Notes: a model not told the origin generated them from the sequence alone. Counted from the stretch's first letter, positions 36,854 to 50,800 are shown. The stretch: DNA of 64,000 bases from Neospora caninum Liverpool (GCF_000208865.1 NC_018398.1:744001-808000), one strand, 5' to 3'. Translations and numbers: made by a program.

Positions 36854-38675
36854 TCAGCTTGTTTCGGTACCTTGTTGTGCAACGGCCGTGCGAAGCCGCT
36901 CCTCGACAGACTTGTACGGGAGGGAGAGCTGGAGGTCATATCCTGCTTTAATATCTTGCGACGTGTAATAGTTTGGGAGATACTCGACGGGCGTGAAACC
37001 TGTCGACAGGTAGAGGGACAACGGCGGCGCCTGGGTAGCCCACACATGGAGACGGGCACGCTGGATCTGGTAGCGCGGATTGGGGTTCTGGTGGCTTCCA
37101 CGCGCAAAAAGAGAAGCTTTTTCGAGAGATTGGCGAAGGAGCTCGCGTCCTGCAAACTCACGCAGAGACTCAAGGCACAAGAGCACATGCAGACACGCAA
37201 AGAACTGAAGAAAACTGGCACGACAACTCAACGCTGGAGACCGCCGGCAATTTTCCCCATTCCCCCATTCGACGCGAGCGCATGGCCTTCGCGAGGCCGC
37301 TCCGCAGATATAGAGACGCGGACACAGCTATACACGAAATACCTCGCCGCCGAAACAAAGCAGGAATCCACTGACAGATCGATACGGTGACGCATTCACA
37401 AAGAGGCCGACGTGGATATATATATATATATATATATATGTCTAGCACGCCTAGCGATTCTGTATGCATACAGGTTTTAGAAGCTTCGGCGATTCGCGGG
37501 GAAAAGGCATCTGTGCGTTTTCTGGGGTTCGCGTCACAATCCGACTTCTATCTGGGGGAATAAAAAAGGAGAGAACAGCTATGCCGGCGCGTCCTATCCC
37601 CCCGGGCGCCGTGGAGAAATGGCGAGAAGGCGACATGCCCGCTCCGCCGGTTCTTACCAAGTCCCATTCTTCGATAGCTGCTATCGATTGCGAGCATCAT
37701 AACGTTGGCCATGTTTTGATCGTCGAGTGCAGTGCCAGCAACGCCAATGAGTTTTCTCTTTTGTCCGAGATTGGCCGGTTGCTTTTCGCGCGCGACGACA
37801 CTCAGCTGCTGGAAGAGCGGCATGCGTAAGAAGTACTGCATCGTAGAGCTGGTGTACTTGACGGGGTACTCGTCGGTGCGGAGGAGCAGCAAGCGAACGT
37901 CCTCTGCATCGTCGTTCCGAAAAACATCGAATTCAACGAGGCGTTCGAGGTTCTCTTTTCGTCCGACGATCCGCGAGGCGATAGGCGCGGGTGGCGACTG
38001 CGCTGCGAGAGCGGGCTCGGCCTGAGAGGAGATTCGCCCAGCCTCCTTCGGGGAGGCAGAGACAGAAACGGAATGATCAGGGGGTGCGGCTGAAAATGCA
38101 GACGCTGGTTCACCGCTCCCCGATTGAGAAGCGAAGACGAAGAGTGGGAAGAACTGTTGCGACAGAACGGAGAAAACCAGTAAAACAAAGCACGACTGGA
38201 GAACGGAGCGAGCTACGAGCCGTCGGCCAGAGGAGGCAGCGCATTCGCCTCGAAATCGCCTCTTCCCAACACAGGAAAACGAGGATAAAGAAGTACACGA
38301 TCGAATCCCCTTGCGTTCGAAAGGACGTTCGATTCTGGAGGGATGGGCAGCGCAGCGATCGGTGCCGGCAGAAAAGGCTCCACCGCTGTCACCGTCCTGG
38401 CAACTGCCTCCCATTTTCGTAGGGGAGTCCCACCACTTCGCCAGAGGGAAAAGGGAGAGGAAAGCACTACAAGAATCGCCGGCCTGTCTTGTTTCGTGCC
38501 CGGCACGCCGAGCCGAAGGGGAATCCTGCGAGGAACTCAAATCCCCTCGACAGTCACGGGGTTCTGGAGACGTCTCTGCGGGGATGCAAGACCTTTTACC
38601 AGGAAAAGAGAGGCGCCGAGGTCCCGCGGATCTAGTGCGAAAAGAACTGCCCGGAACGGCAGCGGCGCTCGCCAT
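36854..38675 (-). CDS. GNAT N-alpha-acetyltransferase, NAA50/NAA60-like, with membrane segment
   Basis: Two exons, 38675-37658 and 37149-36854, total 1314 nt or 437 residues. The C-terminal ~220 residues are a GNAT domain that transfers acetyl from acetyl-CoA, probably to protein N-termini. The acetyl-CoA loop RRMGLG (335-340) spans the splice junction, which supports the model. After it come ELLRQSLEKA, LHVWATQ, LYLSTGF and EYLPNYYT, a pattern like the NAA60 end (HYLPYYYS); YPVKY earlier resembles the FPVSY substrate region of NAA50. Residues 1-155 are Ser/Arg-rich and disordered, and 158-182 are strongly hydrophobic (SCFVLLVFSVLSQQFFPLF). The catalytic domain may thus be membrane-anchored or sent to an organelle; human NAA60 is Golgi-associated but through its C-terminus. 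The start ATG 38675 is the first Met with a plausible context, and an upstream in-frame Met cannot be excluded. Confidence 0.86.
37412..37440. repeat. TA microsatellite in GNAT intron
   Basis: A pure TA run inside intron 37657-37150. Confidence 0.9.
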
Positions 38676-41005
38676 GGCTGCCGACTGCCTCTGCGGAGGA
38701 GAGACGGACGGCCGACAATGCGGCCCCCGAATCAGTGAAACGCTTCCCTCCGGAAAAAAGGTAAGGAAAAACGGACAGCCGATCGAAAAAGGTAAAAGTT
38801 CGACCACTGAGAAGCAGCCTTGCTTTATTACCGTGTAGCAGCCAACGAGCATAAAACCGCACAAAGGCGTTCCACGCCTCCTACTACGCTGCTCTCGGAT
38901 GTATATACACCTGAGGGAAGCGACAGGACGAGGACTTGACGGAAAGAAGATGTCTTCATGCCTATGCCTCTTCTATTAAAGACGCCGACGCGGAACAAGA
39001 CGCCGCTACCTTCCCATCCCCGGGAAAAGTGCATGCGTTGCCGTCTCTCGCGAGAACAAAGCTGCTCGCCGGCTCTCCTGTGGTTGCAATGGACGTTGTA
39101 GCAAGACGCACCAGGCAGTAACGAACTCCATCAGGAGTGCCCCGCTTCGAGATCATGTCAAGGGAAGGGGATAACAGGAAGGCAAAAGTGAAAATTCATA
39201 CGTGTCTCGCTCTGGTTGCCGATAGCTGGAATAAGGCACTGCTCTGCTGTGAGCGGCGGGGGGACCGGCAAGGCCGGTCAAGACCGTTTCCCCGTGGCAC
39301 CTTCAGGAGAGTAGTCGCGGGTCGTCTCGGTGTAATTGCCTGACGGAGCCGCATATTTCTCGATGCGTTTTCTGTGGAAGCAGGAGAACTTACATTTGTC
39401 AGCTATTTCAGGGAGGATGTTTCCTGGGTTGTGCTGGCGAGGGGCAAGACCGCCGTGCGGTCCTTCGGGGCAAAAGCGGTTTGGCGATAGAACAACTCCT
39501 TTTCGTGTTCCTTCGCTTTGTAGAATGAGAACGTACATCGCTTATAGTGGTCAGTGTTTCACTCCCGCCCACCTTTTTACAAACGAGGGAAAATGAGGGC
39601 GGGAATCAGCGGCGGACAACTATGCGTGGATCTGTATGGGGAGGATGCTCGTTGGAACTGTGAAGGATGCGTACGCACATCGCGACGAAGGAGACTCCCG
39701 GGACGGGCAGACGTAACTTACCAAGGCTCTTCTCTGGGACAACGCAGGTATTCTCCAAGCCGAGCGTCACTCGAGAGGAGCCTTCCCACTCTACCGTCCA
39801 AAAGAACGCAGCCCGCCTGCGAGTAGATTGGAGGAACGCTATAGAAGCGCCTCCGCAATCATTTACGGAGAAAAGAAGGAGAGTTCCTTCCGATTCTGTG
39901 CTGTTTCACCAGGTAGTACAATAGTGTTTGGTCTACGCTTCAGAGACCCCTCGAACTGCTGGTGGAACCAACTGTGCCTCCGGATGCCTCGCTCGATTTT
40001 GAGGGTAAAGACATAGAAAAAGTGGGCGTAACAAAAGGATGCGGGAAAAGAATTCGCGGAGACGACGAAGCAGAAACGAACAGCGATCGTCCACGACGCC
40101 GGCTTAACGCCTTGATTTTCGATGGACTATGAACGAGTAGATCCCGCGTGAGAAACTGGCAGCTCGTTTGGTATCGTAGGCTACGGCGAACAGTCTTGAG
40201 AAATTTTTGTTTGCTCATAGCCCTCAATCAAGCATCAATATGGAATCCAGGTAGTGAAGCTGTGCCCTCCTTCACTGCATACGTGACAGGAAACCACGGC
40301 CCAAAAAAATCGCTGAGTTGTCAATTTTTCATCGACCTACCTGCAGCCGTCCCCTCATATGTTTTGCGAGTTCTGCACCACTGTTGCCAAGACTTTTCCC
40401 GCCGTATTTTCAGGGCATGATCCTTGACAATACCGAAGAGATGCTTGTTCAATGTCACCATATATAGATTATAGAGAATGTTAAAACGAGGGACAGAGAT
40501 CCGTTTTATGCCACTGATCGGAGATCGACTCAGGCCCACGAGGGCGTGACGACCTGTATTGACACGAGAAGACCCATACCAACTAAGCGTAAGGAAAGAA
40601 CGACTTGTTTTAAAGGATAGCGTTAACAGTGTATAGCTTAACAACCGTTGCGGCGTCATAGCGCATGCACATCGCCGAACAACTATATATATATATATAT
40701 ATATATTTATATACACGGGCCTGTAATAACGCATGTACACGTACGATAGTCTGCATGCTTGCAAAACAAGAAGCATACTTACATATGCATATGTACGTAG
40801 GGAGCTGTCGGAGCAGCATGCCAGCAAGAAGATCCAGTTCCTCTCTCACCCGAAAGAAGAGTTTGCGGCTGTCGAGCAAGAAGCCAACTACCCGTTGCGG
40901 GGGCGAGACGGTATCAAAATACAGGTCGCTTCGGGTTGGTAAGCGTGGAATGTGCCAGGTGCGCTGTTCGTTTCCAGAGTACAGGCCGATCCCGTACTTT
41001 CTCTC
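38676..41005. other. Intergenic stretch, PTRHD1-type 3' end to GNAT start
   Basis: Both flanking genes are on the minus strand. The TA tract at 40681-40712 lies in the presumed 3' region of the hydrolase gene. The ORFs of 60-170 codons have no recognisable content and no consistent splice partners. I found no tRNA-like cloverleaf. Confidence 0.55.
40681..40712. repeat. TA microsatellite
   Basis: A TA run in the gap downstream of the PTRHD1-type gene. Confidence 0.88.
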
Positions 41006-42030
41006 CTACGAATAGAGTTTCAAATTTTTGAGAAAAGAGTGAACCTTCGACCGCGACATAGGCTGTATCGCCACGCAGGTTGGGATCCCTTCGGGCTGTT
41101 CGATCCACAGTTTGTGGCGAAGATCTTTTGCGTCGAGAGCCTCGCTGACCTTTCTAAGCTCCTCTTCGCCGTGGACCTCCAGAACGACTTTCCGCATGCT
41201 GTCACCTTCTGCAAGGTACGCCTGTACGGCTGGGTCAGAATACGTCGAAGCCACTATGCTAATGCTGCGCGCAACATTAGAGACAGGATTTCGAGATGTA
41301 ACCAATGAACAAAAAAGGCGTCCACCACGCAGACGCAGACACAAAAGAGGTTTTCCCCCTTCCAATTTTCTGTCCGTGCGCACGTCAAGCAGGACTTATG
41401 TGGCTACGGTTCGCGACTACGGCGTGTAAGAGGGATGCGAATAGTGTTTGGGGGAGGAAGCCGGTGGACTCCGTGTGATGCCGCTTACCAAGCATGACAT
41501 GCCTGAGCAATGACTGCTCCTGCGGGCCATCCCAGGAGAGTCTGCAGGTCTTTCCGGAGCACAACATACTGAACAATCGGGTCTGGGCGGCCTGTTTTTC
41601 TCTTCTCTTTCGCTCCTTCGGCTTTCGCATTTTCCTCTGTTACACCGCTGATGCCCGTTCGTTTCGCGCTGTGGTCCGTCTGCTGGTTCTGGGCCCTGGA
41701 ACTCTGTTTCTCGAGTGCGCTACCGGGTGCCTCACTCGAAAGGGGACAGAGCTTCCCGTCCGAAGTGTCCATTCTGGAACGCCTTCTGAGGAACACAGCG
41801 AACTGCCGTGCTTCTGTGACTGTTTCCACTGTTTCAACTGAACCGGCAGGCGGTCTGATGGTACGCGGATGCTTAGGATGGCCCACGGGGAGTGACGAAG
41901 GCAACACGGAGGTCTGAGGCGGGTGTGACGGCATGTGACAGTACACGAAGAGCCTGTTCCAGACTACCCGTTTCGTCGACAACCCGAAACTACTCGAGAG
42001 GTGAAACGGAAAAGAGGTTCCCCTCCACAT
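41006..42030 (-). CDS. PTRHD1: Peptidyl-tRNA hydrolase 2 family protein, PTRHD1 type
   Basis: Two exons, 42030-41489 and 41264-41006, give 266 residues. The C-terminal ~117 residues are a Pth2 domain. It starts [11 protein letters not shown] and has [14 protein letters not shown] at about 167-180, where the splice falls. It continues [29 protein letters not shown] and ends LKNLKLYS. The LEQP-x-x-x-ATC-like block and the short C-terminus are those of human PTRHD1 rather than classical Pth2, which ends GP-type. The family cleaves peptidyl-tRNA or binds ubiquitin-like partners; PTRHD1 activity is less certain. The N-terminal ~150 residues are Ser/Arg/Glu-rich with no domain. Internal Mets at 33 and 87 give shorter alternatives, and the last would yield about 180 residues, nearer the family length of about 140. 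It is single-copy within this window and not in an operon. Confidence 0.91.
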
Positions 42031-44821
42031 TCGAAATCGACAGAACGCCGAACGAGCGCCCTTCTTTTAGCTCCTTCAACGGTGGCAGGTGTCCTCTCAC
42101 GCCGTTCCATACACATTCGCTCGCACTTTCCCTATCCCCATGAAGAACAGCTTACAAAAATAGCGTTAAGCAGCTTGCCTCTACAAGTAGAATAGTGTAT
42201 TCTGCCGCAAAGGTCGACAGGCACGACACAGTGACTTTTGCACTGAGTCCGACGACCTCTTCGATCAGGAATCCTTTCGTTCGTATTATCCCTCGGAACG
42301 CTCCTCCCTCTTCCACCCCTGAAGAAGTTCCCAAGAAGAAAAGAACCGCGTGAAAGGCAACACCGTCGGAGCCTGGAATGTGTGTTGCGAAAGGTAGGAT
42401 GGTCAAGCCGAGGAGAAAGACCGGACCGGCTCAAAGCAGACAAAAGCGCTACCCTGGTTGAATCTGAGACCGCACGGGTTCCACGGAGAAAGTGGGGCGG
42501 CCTGTAAGCGGGAATCAAATCAGGGCCTCCTTGGGGTTTTCGCGTAAACAAGTAGACGGCAGGACGATCGACGCCTAGAAAAACGAGCCCCCATAAAGAG
42601 TCGCCTCGGTCTTCGGGGTTTAGGACGCCGAAACGGTCTTTTTAAACAGCAAAATCACCAATCGTGGCGAGACAGGATATTCGGAACACAACGGGGAGGC
42701 TCGAGGGCATCAATACAACTACAGGAAGACATATGGGCGTATACAGTCCACCCAGCAAAAAACGCAGATGTATAGAAATTTATATATATATATATATATA
42801 TATATGCATGCATTTATCTTTGTTGTCAATGTGCATACATGTCGTCTAGAGCATTTTGCGGGCTCTCATAGGGAAACGCAGAGTTGTCACTCCTTTCTTT
42901 TTGCCTCAAATACGTTAGTAAACAGAGGTCGCAATAGCACATGGTGAGGAAAGGCACATAAACAAGTGAAATCGAGAGAAAAGGAAAACATCGCTTCGGG
43001 AAATCCACACACTACTGCCGTTTTCTGAATGGTTAAAGGCAAGCCCTCCGCAATACGCGTGTCTGGTGGCGAGTGAAACACACAAAAAAGCTTTTCTCTT
43101 CGAGGCTCTTAGGTCCATCTCTAGGGTTGGATTCATGGGTGACGTCGATGAAAGATTTTATATGCCACCGTCAGAATGGCGATGTTTCATGTATCTTTCA
43201 TTTTATGTGCGCGTGTTGTCTCGAGCATGCAAGAAAAAATGGCTGTCTAGAAGCAGGGAATCAGGTGCATGCATGTACCAAGCCAAGTCGCATAAGAATT
43301 CTTTGTACGGGGGTGTCGATGACTTTTGGGCGGTTTCAGACAATGATTTTCCTTCACCTGTTATCCCTGAGGTCTACTACTACTCTCCATTGGTGCATAT
43401 TTCCGTGAATACCTTTTTTGGCTAGGAGAGTTGATCGTTTCAGTGCACTTCAAGCGCCCGACCACACGCTTGGAGCCGGCCCGAGTGCTGCGTCACAGAC
43501 ACGGAGATGAGTGGTGAGGATGTTGAGTCTTGTGCATCGATAATATTGGACTGGCTTCCGTATCTCTCTTCTACCTGAGGCACTTGCGCATAGTCTATAA
43601 AGAGCAACAGCACGCGCCGTGTAGAGCCTGTAGTTTCTACAGCATAAGAGTACTTCGGCTGCTGCACAGGAAACCTGACGCCTGTGCTGCAGATACTTTT
43701 CCTGGAACGTCCTCAAGACTGCAACGGGAGAAACGCCGTCCTGCCAGGAACCAGTCATCCGCACCGAAGATATAGAATCCTGAAGAACTGCAACCAACAC
43801 ATCGGAAGCTAAGAGGCTAGAAAGCCAAGAAATCGAACTAAAATCGGAAAGGTGAGGCCTCCCTGGCAGACCAAGCAAAGCGGATTGCTGCGGTTCAAAA
43901 GGCGAGCAGGAAAATGAATCTCTGCTAACACAAGCGCGCTTCGGTCCGGTAAACGCCGGAGTCAAGAAAAGTGGAATTGCCTCGGCAAAAGACAGGAGAA
44001 CGGGCCGTTGACATGGCACGCACCAAAGTGCATGCAAGCGAGTCCTAATGCATTTGAAACGACAAGAAGCCAAGCAGAAATGTGTCGAGCTTCCCGGAGA
44101 CAAAGCGCCCAGTGCACAAAATCACAACACACACGTTGACCCTGCAATAGAAATAAGTCTATTTACATACCTTGGCAAATGGGCAAACGCCTCTATATGT
44201 ACATTAACGAGAATGCACATTTCTACCTATGTATGTATCTACATTTATGCTTATAAAGAAATATATATACGCAGAACTCTGTGTGCCTACAGAAACTCAT
44301 ATAGATTTACATATATATACATACCGACCACCAGATCTGCAAAAACGTAGAACAACTCGACTTTTTTCTGCACCACGTTTTTTCTGGTCGGCTGTCCTCC
44401 ACGATATATATTCTGAACGGCACATCGAATCGGTCAATCTCTCTCCTTTCTTTGAAGCAGAGAACGGGACCGATCACGTTTTCCTCCTCTTTCCTTGTAA
44501 CAAAGGAACACATGGAGCAGTCAAACATCTGAGTCAGTGCATCCCTCTTCACGGCCCACACTCTGGATAAAGAAGGGAACACCCGTAATGTTTTGCCTGT
44601 TGTACTGCTGTTCCAATTGATGTTCGACTGCCGTGTAGGACGGAGGACGAGTGTGCGGAAAGAAAACACATGAGCATGTTTGTGCATTTTTAAACGCATA
44701 CAAAAACGGTTTACCTACCATCCGTGCGACGGTAGAAGCACATGGGCATTATAAACAAATACCCATGTCACGACAAAAAAAGAAGGAAAGATTCCCCGGC
44801 CTAGTTTTCTGCATCAAATGC
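42031..44821. other. Intergenic stretch, AACS 3' end to PTRHD1-type start
   Basis: It holds the AACS 3' UTR and the hydrolase promoter. A TA tract is at 42779-42806 and a TGCATGC word is near 43266. Frames such as 43066-43425 plus have ordinary composition but no match or splice support. Confidence 0.55.
42779..42806. repeat. TA microsatellite
   Basis: A TA run in the gap between the AACS and PTRHD1-type genes. Confidence 0.88.
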
Positions 44822-47800
44822 TTAGTAATCCATACTATCTGTAGGAGGAGGGAAGCCATGCTCCTCTTCATATTCTGACCTCCACGCATGGGGGGAAGGA
44901 GTACGTGGATGGAGTCGAGGTTTGTGAACGAAGCGTTCGTACTCTCTGAATACATCTGGGTTTTGTGCGCTTGCAAGATTTGTTGCAGGCAGGCCGTTTA
45001 CGAAATTCTTGAGTTCCTTCTCCATTAGCTTCCCGTTTTTCGTCTTGGGGATTTCGCCAACCATAAAAATGTGTTTTGGTACATGGAAAGATGTCAGGGT
45101 CTCTCTGATCATCTTCTTCAGCTCTGCGACGAACGAGGCCGTGTACCGGTGTGTACCTCTGAGCGTGCACACAGAAAAGCAGAAGCGCAAGGAACAGTCA
45201 CGATTTATATCGCATATGTTCAACCGACGATAAGGGCAGCCAAGTTTGAAAAGTTCCAACGGTATGGAATCTTGTACGCACGAGCAGTCAGTACCCGAAA
45301 AGGTGTAGGAGTGATGTTCAGGCGATAAATGCAGTGTTCCACAGACACTTTCGTGTCCACAAGAGTGCAGAATTCGTGTAGTACTGGAGAGTTCATGTAG
45401 ACGTGCACGCAAGGTCAGAAACAACCACTGGTTGGACGTTGGATGATTCCTTCAGCGTCGTGCCTGAAACGCCGTCAGTAAGAAATTATGTTAGATGCTC
45501 GCTGTGTGCCGAGGTCACAGGTGGTGTACTGGTCATATCGAGATTGAAGGACTTTACCTATTTGATCTTCTAAGGAGACATTGTATGGTTATGCACATCA
45601 GCACTCGAACGCGTCGACCACTGGGAACGCTGCGGTCCTCCCAAATGTACAGCAACGACTGCCGCTGTATTCATGGATTTCACGCAGTATTCATCTTCAA
45701 GAGGCCTTTCGTGTTCTTTCTAAGGAAAACGTTTTCAACCTACGCGAGAACAATGAAAAGGACGATGTGCTCGGCATCATTGTGAATCCGCCCAACGGCA
45801 ATGCACTCCCTAACGCCTCGGTGTCCCAGGACCTGTGAACAGATAATTGAATACCGCTAAAGCGATACGTCGTTAACTTCAACATGTAGAGGGAAGGCAC
45901 AAGTCCGGCACAGCTTTCTCAAACTATGGCACGTAAAAAGACATGTCTGCCGAACGATAGGTTTCTAGGTCTGATTGTGCCCAGATACAGGAAAAGCACA
46001 GATCTTTTCAAATCTGCACTCGCAAACAAACATAAAGAAAGAGCTACTCGATGTACCACACCATGGAAACAGCCAACGGCTCTTGTCCATTTGCATCCAA
46101 GGACAAGGAAGGTAATCTCTGTCAGTTCTCCCGTGTGTGCATCTCGCAGAACACGCCCCGTCGCCCTTCGTATGTCTTCTTTCTCTCGCGTTCCGCCGGG
46201 CCAGTGTGTCCCCTCCTTTCGCCACATTTCTTCCTTAATGTAGTGCATCCCACCAGGAAAGGCTGCAAACACCTGCCTGTCACGTAGAAGCCCTTTCGGC
46301 TTCGTTTTCCCATACATTTCTTCTGTAGCCCCGTTCGTCGAATGCCTCTCTCCGTTTTTTTCCTAAGATAAGATCACCCTACACACCCTATTCGCTGCGG
46401 TGGGAAATGCCATGTAGAGTTGTTCTTTCTGTGAAGTCACATAGAGACGCTCCCTCGCCTTTGGCTCTTGATCTTCGTTCTTCTCTCTGTCCTTTTTCTC
46501 TCGATTCCTCTCTTGCGGGTTATCGGGCTTACCACTTGGTAAATTTCCGAGCTGCTGACTCTGACACCGCTCGGGTTTAATGTCGCATCGCTCCGTCCAA
46601 GTATCACGAACCCTTTTATTGGGGATCCAAATGAAAGGCAATGGTCGCCTTGTACCCACATTCCTCCCTTCGCTTTGTCGAAGTACGTTTGGCTGGGACC
46701 CGTGCACCGGCGAGACAAGGACATGAAACCGGCGTTTTGCATGAGTGAAAGGGGAGGGTGGACGTAGAACGAATGAGGAAGGAAGTAAGGGAAAACACAA
46801 GTACAATGTTCTGAATGGAACGCACATGACGGCGGGATACGCTAAAAGTTTACCAGCGGAGAGATAAGAAAGCGACAGAACGCGCACAAAAAAGACAGAG
46901 ACACTGTGCAGGGGTCTGGATAGCCGAGGGAAAACCAGCATATAAAAGCTAAGCTGCTACACGACGGCATACATCTACCACGCACATGTATTTTGCGCGG
47001 TTTTCGTCGTCCCAGAGTTGTATAGGCTGGCTGACGAAAGGTTGAAGACACGCTAGCTCGCCTGTCCGGCCAACGGTGCTCTCTCCAAACGGATTGACCA
47101 CAGCGACGTCCATGCCTGGAAAGTCGACAGAAAAGCAAAAGCTGCCGGTTCGTGTGCAGCGAACATCGCTAAAGAATACAGTCGTTTTCTCTGAAAAACC
47201 TGCTCTGGAGCAGACAGGCTTCTTGCACAAAAGGGAAGAACTCCACTCAAGCGTTGTCTAGGGATCCATTCTCCAATCTGTAAAATAAAGCAACCGTTTC
47301 TGAGCGAGAAAAAAGAAACCGTACAGACAAAAGAAAACGCGATCCACAAATCGCATGCTCTGTTTGTGACACTGTGTAACCTATGACCCAGACGGACTAC
47401 CAGGTTGGCCCCTGGAGCACGATCAAGTGGATGAAGACGCTTTTTTCCGTCTGCAGATGACGTTGATTTAATGTGCCATTTTCATGTGCATAGGTGTACC
47501 TGTACATGAATGTAGATATGTATATCTTACCGAGGCCTTCGACCTGAAGAAGTCCTTCCCGGACTTCACCGGTTGGATTTCCAGTTAGGAAGCAGGAACA
47601 TATGTCAGAGCCGCCAGACATAGACACGAGGTGGAGGTCTCTCTTTATGCACTCTGCAGCGTAGCGAAACCTACAGAACAGACATTAGCAGCAAACGAAT
47701 ATGAGGGTTAAGCAGCTAGCAAAACACCTTTTTGCTCCCGCGGAAGCGTGGCATCGTATACGCGGATGGTTCTGGGGGGCTGCAGTAGAAACCGAAAAAT

Positions 47801-50800
47801 AAGCATCAAAATTTCTTTAGAATCCCTAGGCGTACGAGTGTGGGTATAACGGCGACCCCGTTGAACATAGCGTGCGCAGACGGCTCAACGAAAAGGTAGA
47901 TTTGGGGACGATTTCCATTTTTTCCAAGTCCTGGAGGTACTTTGCACTCGTCCCGAAAAGAGTGCCACCTGGTAAAATCCACGAGAAAAGCAGATCACAG
48001 AAAAGGCCCCACGTTCTGTTCAACTGCTCCACAGGAGTAAGGAGATGTACCCCGGCTACCAAACGAATAAGTCGTATTCCAAAAGCTCTTCTTTGCAAGA
48101 GCACTCATTAGCTTCCTGCGTCTGGCGGTTTGCTAATCTCTATGCACACACCCAGCGCATAGCTATCTGCAGTTACGTAGAGCACCGGATATGTACTACG
48201 TTAAGATTAAAACATATTCGGTGTAAAGTTGGAAGGTAATGCAGCTTAATCTAGGGTCGCCGACGGTCGTACCGTGTTCGTCGAAAAACCTCCATAAGAC
48301 TAGGGGATCCGGATGCATTGCATGGCCTTCGTACAAAAGGAGGGTGGCGCCAGAAGCGAGACCCGCGACAAGCCAGTTCCACATCATCCACGACGCTGAG
48401 GAAAGATGGAAAACGATACGCTTCGGAGCCCCAAAAGTACAGAGTTATGGAGCTATGCGTTTGATCTACAGCGTCATGCTTCGGACACTCCTGCTGCTTC
48501 TCCTTGCACGCTCACGCGTCGAGACGTAGAAACGCATACACATATGTGTATATATTGTATATATCTAGACACAGAGAGGGGGCGTACCCATTTGGATGTG
48601 CCTGATAGTAGGATTGCACATGTTTGTCTATATTCTTCTCTACATACCGATTCTCCAAACCGTGTCCGTTCACTCTGCCTAGTTCCATAGATATCTCTCA
48701 AGACACTCCAAAGTACAACTTCTCCAGACGCACTGGTCGCATACATGCATCTCTATACACGTGCACGTAGAAATGAGTATGGGTCAAAAAGCGCTCCACA
48801 GACGCGGGATCTCGAATGCCTTTGTTTACCGGATCCAAGTTCAATTGTGCTTTTCATGACCATCATGTTAAGTCCCGTAAACAACAGATACGCAAATATG
48901 TGTGGACATACGGTGACAGCTTTCAGCGCATCACGGCGAGCCCTAGGTGTTCTTATTTGAGTCTTCTAATCTTGTCCAGCGTAACGTTGAGGGTTTAGTT
49001 GCCAGCACTACGTCATTGTCGAGTTTTACGTACCTGTAGAGTAGTAGAGCATGGCGTCTCCCGGCCGAACGTCCAGATCTGAAAAGATAAGACGTAGACG
49101 AGGGTAGGAAATCCGCTGACTGCCGGTGTCACAAGGGCTTTTTTACTGAGCAGCGTTTGGAGTAATTTGTCCAGAACAAACCAGCACACCAAGGTCGATC
49201 ACGTGGACGTCTAGGTCGTCGCAAGTCCACGTCAGTCCTCAGCGGATATTTGCATAAACATAGTTAGAGGTTTTACTGTTGCGTCGGTATGCTTAGACAC
49301 GCAAATCTATTTGTGACACTCAACGCGTCCTTCTATACGTAAAGACGCTCCTTGACTTTTTTCATGAAGTGACAGAGAAGAGGGAGCAAGTTCTAAAGTA
49401 ACCATACTGGATACAAGCCATCGGCCGTCGAATAACAGTGCCCCTCGCATTACTTCTTCCATAAAGCGTCTTCTATCTTCGGTCTGTATCTGTGTCCGAA
49501 ACCACGGAAATATGAGCATGCGCACGAACTCTCTAAGGCAGCTAAACACTTTGTAGACACCCCATATCCTGCACTGGATCAAAAATGTTTGTCCTCTGAC
49601 TGGGTGAACAAGGGATACGACAAGAGTGCGCGTGTTTCTCTTGCAGGCGCGAGAGGGACGAATACAACCAAAAGGGAGAAGGTGGCTTCACTGACGGAGT
49701 TGATGCTCCTTCACAAGCTGCAACAGTAACCCTTGGCGGTGTACAAGACGCTTTGGTGGACCTGTATGCACAAAGCAATGAAAAACAACAGAGGCCGAGT
49801 CGGTAGCAGACGGGTTCCGAGGACTTGCGCTCGACTTGGTTTCTGGACAAAATGGGGAAAGCGTCATGAGGAGATGAAATTATCCTGGGTCTACTTTCGG
49901 TTCCGATCAGTATTTGTCTTTGTCAGAGTGTGGTCAGCAGCGACGAAATACGTGTTCTGCTACTCACCCGTCGTGCCGCTGGAAAATAGAATAAAGAGGG
50001 GGTCATTAAAAGACAAGGCCGGAAAAGCAAGCTCCGTAGCAGCCGACCTACACAGCAAGCCGTGACATCGGGTAGTTACCTGACAGTGTTACAGTCATTG
50101 TTCTATGCTTATCGTGTGGCGAAATACGAAACGTTTGAGCTGCGGCGTTTTGCTCCAAAATTTATTCCGCTGACCGTGTTTTGACTATCTCCCTGCCTGC
50201 GTGAGTTGCATCCGACTGTCACCAAGGAAACCCGTGGCAAACAAATTCTGATAACTGGAAATGCTTAGTTTGACTTTGGCGAGTACACGCACGTGCACAC
50301 GTATATACACACGGTGTAAGGGGTGTGATAAATTCGGAAGTATAGTTCTAAGAGAAGAGAGGGCAAACGATACGTTTGCACACTTATGCTTCCTGGAATA
50401 CATTTCATGCGTGTGAAGCGGACTGCATCCTTCAGCCCGGTGATTTTGAGACAATCGAGGGAAGTAGTAATATAACATAGGAGAAAAAAGATAAGTGACA
50501 CGATTTGGACGAAGACACACACATTCTCACGATGTCCGAAAACAACAGAACACATTTATACTGTTTGGTTACCAGTGTTTTCCTGGAGTTTTCTATTCAA
50601 TTTAAAGGTCTGCTAGAGGGGCAAAGAAACTGCACTGCAGAATACACCGTGGACGGGTGGACATTGGGAAACGTACGTGTTCATGATATCGGAATACCTC
50701 GCCTGAAAAACATCAGGGACTCGGGATACGATGTCCTCGTGAAAAGTTATTTCCATTGCGCCATCCAGGGGAAGTGTAAGGAGAGTCTTGACGCTTGCCA

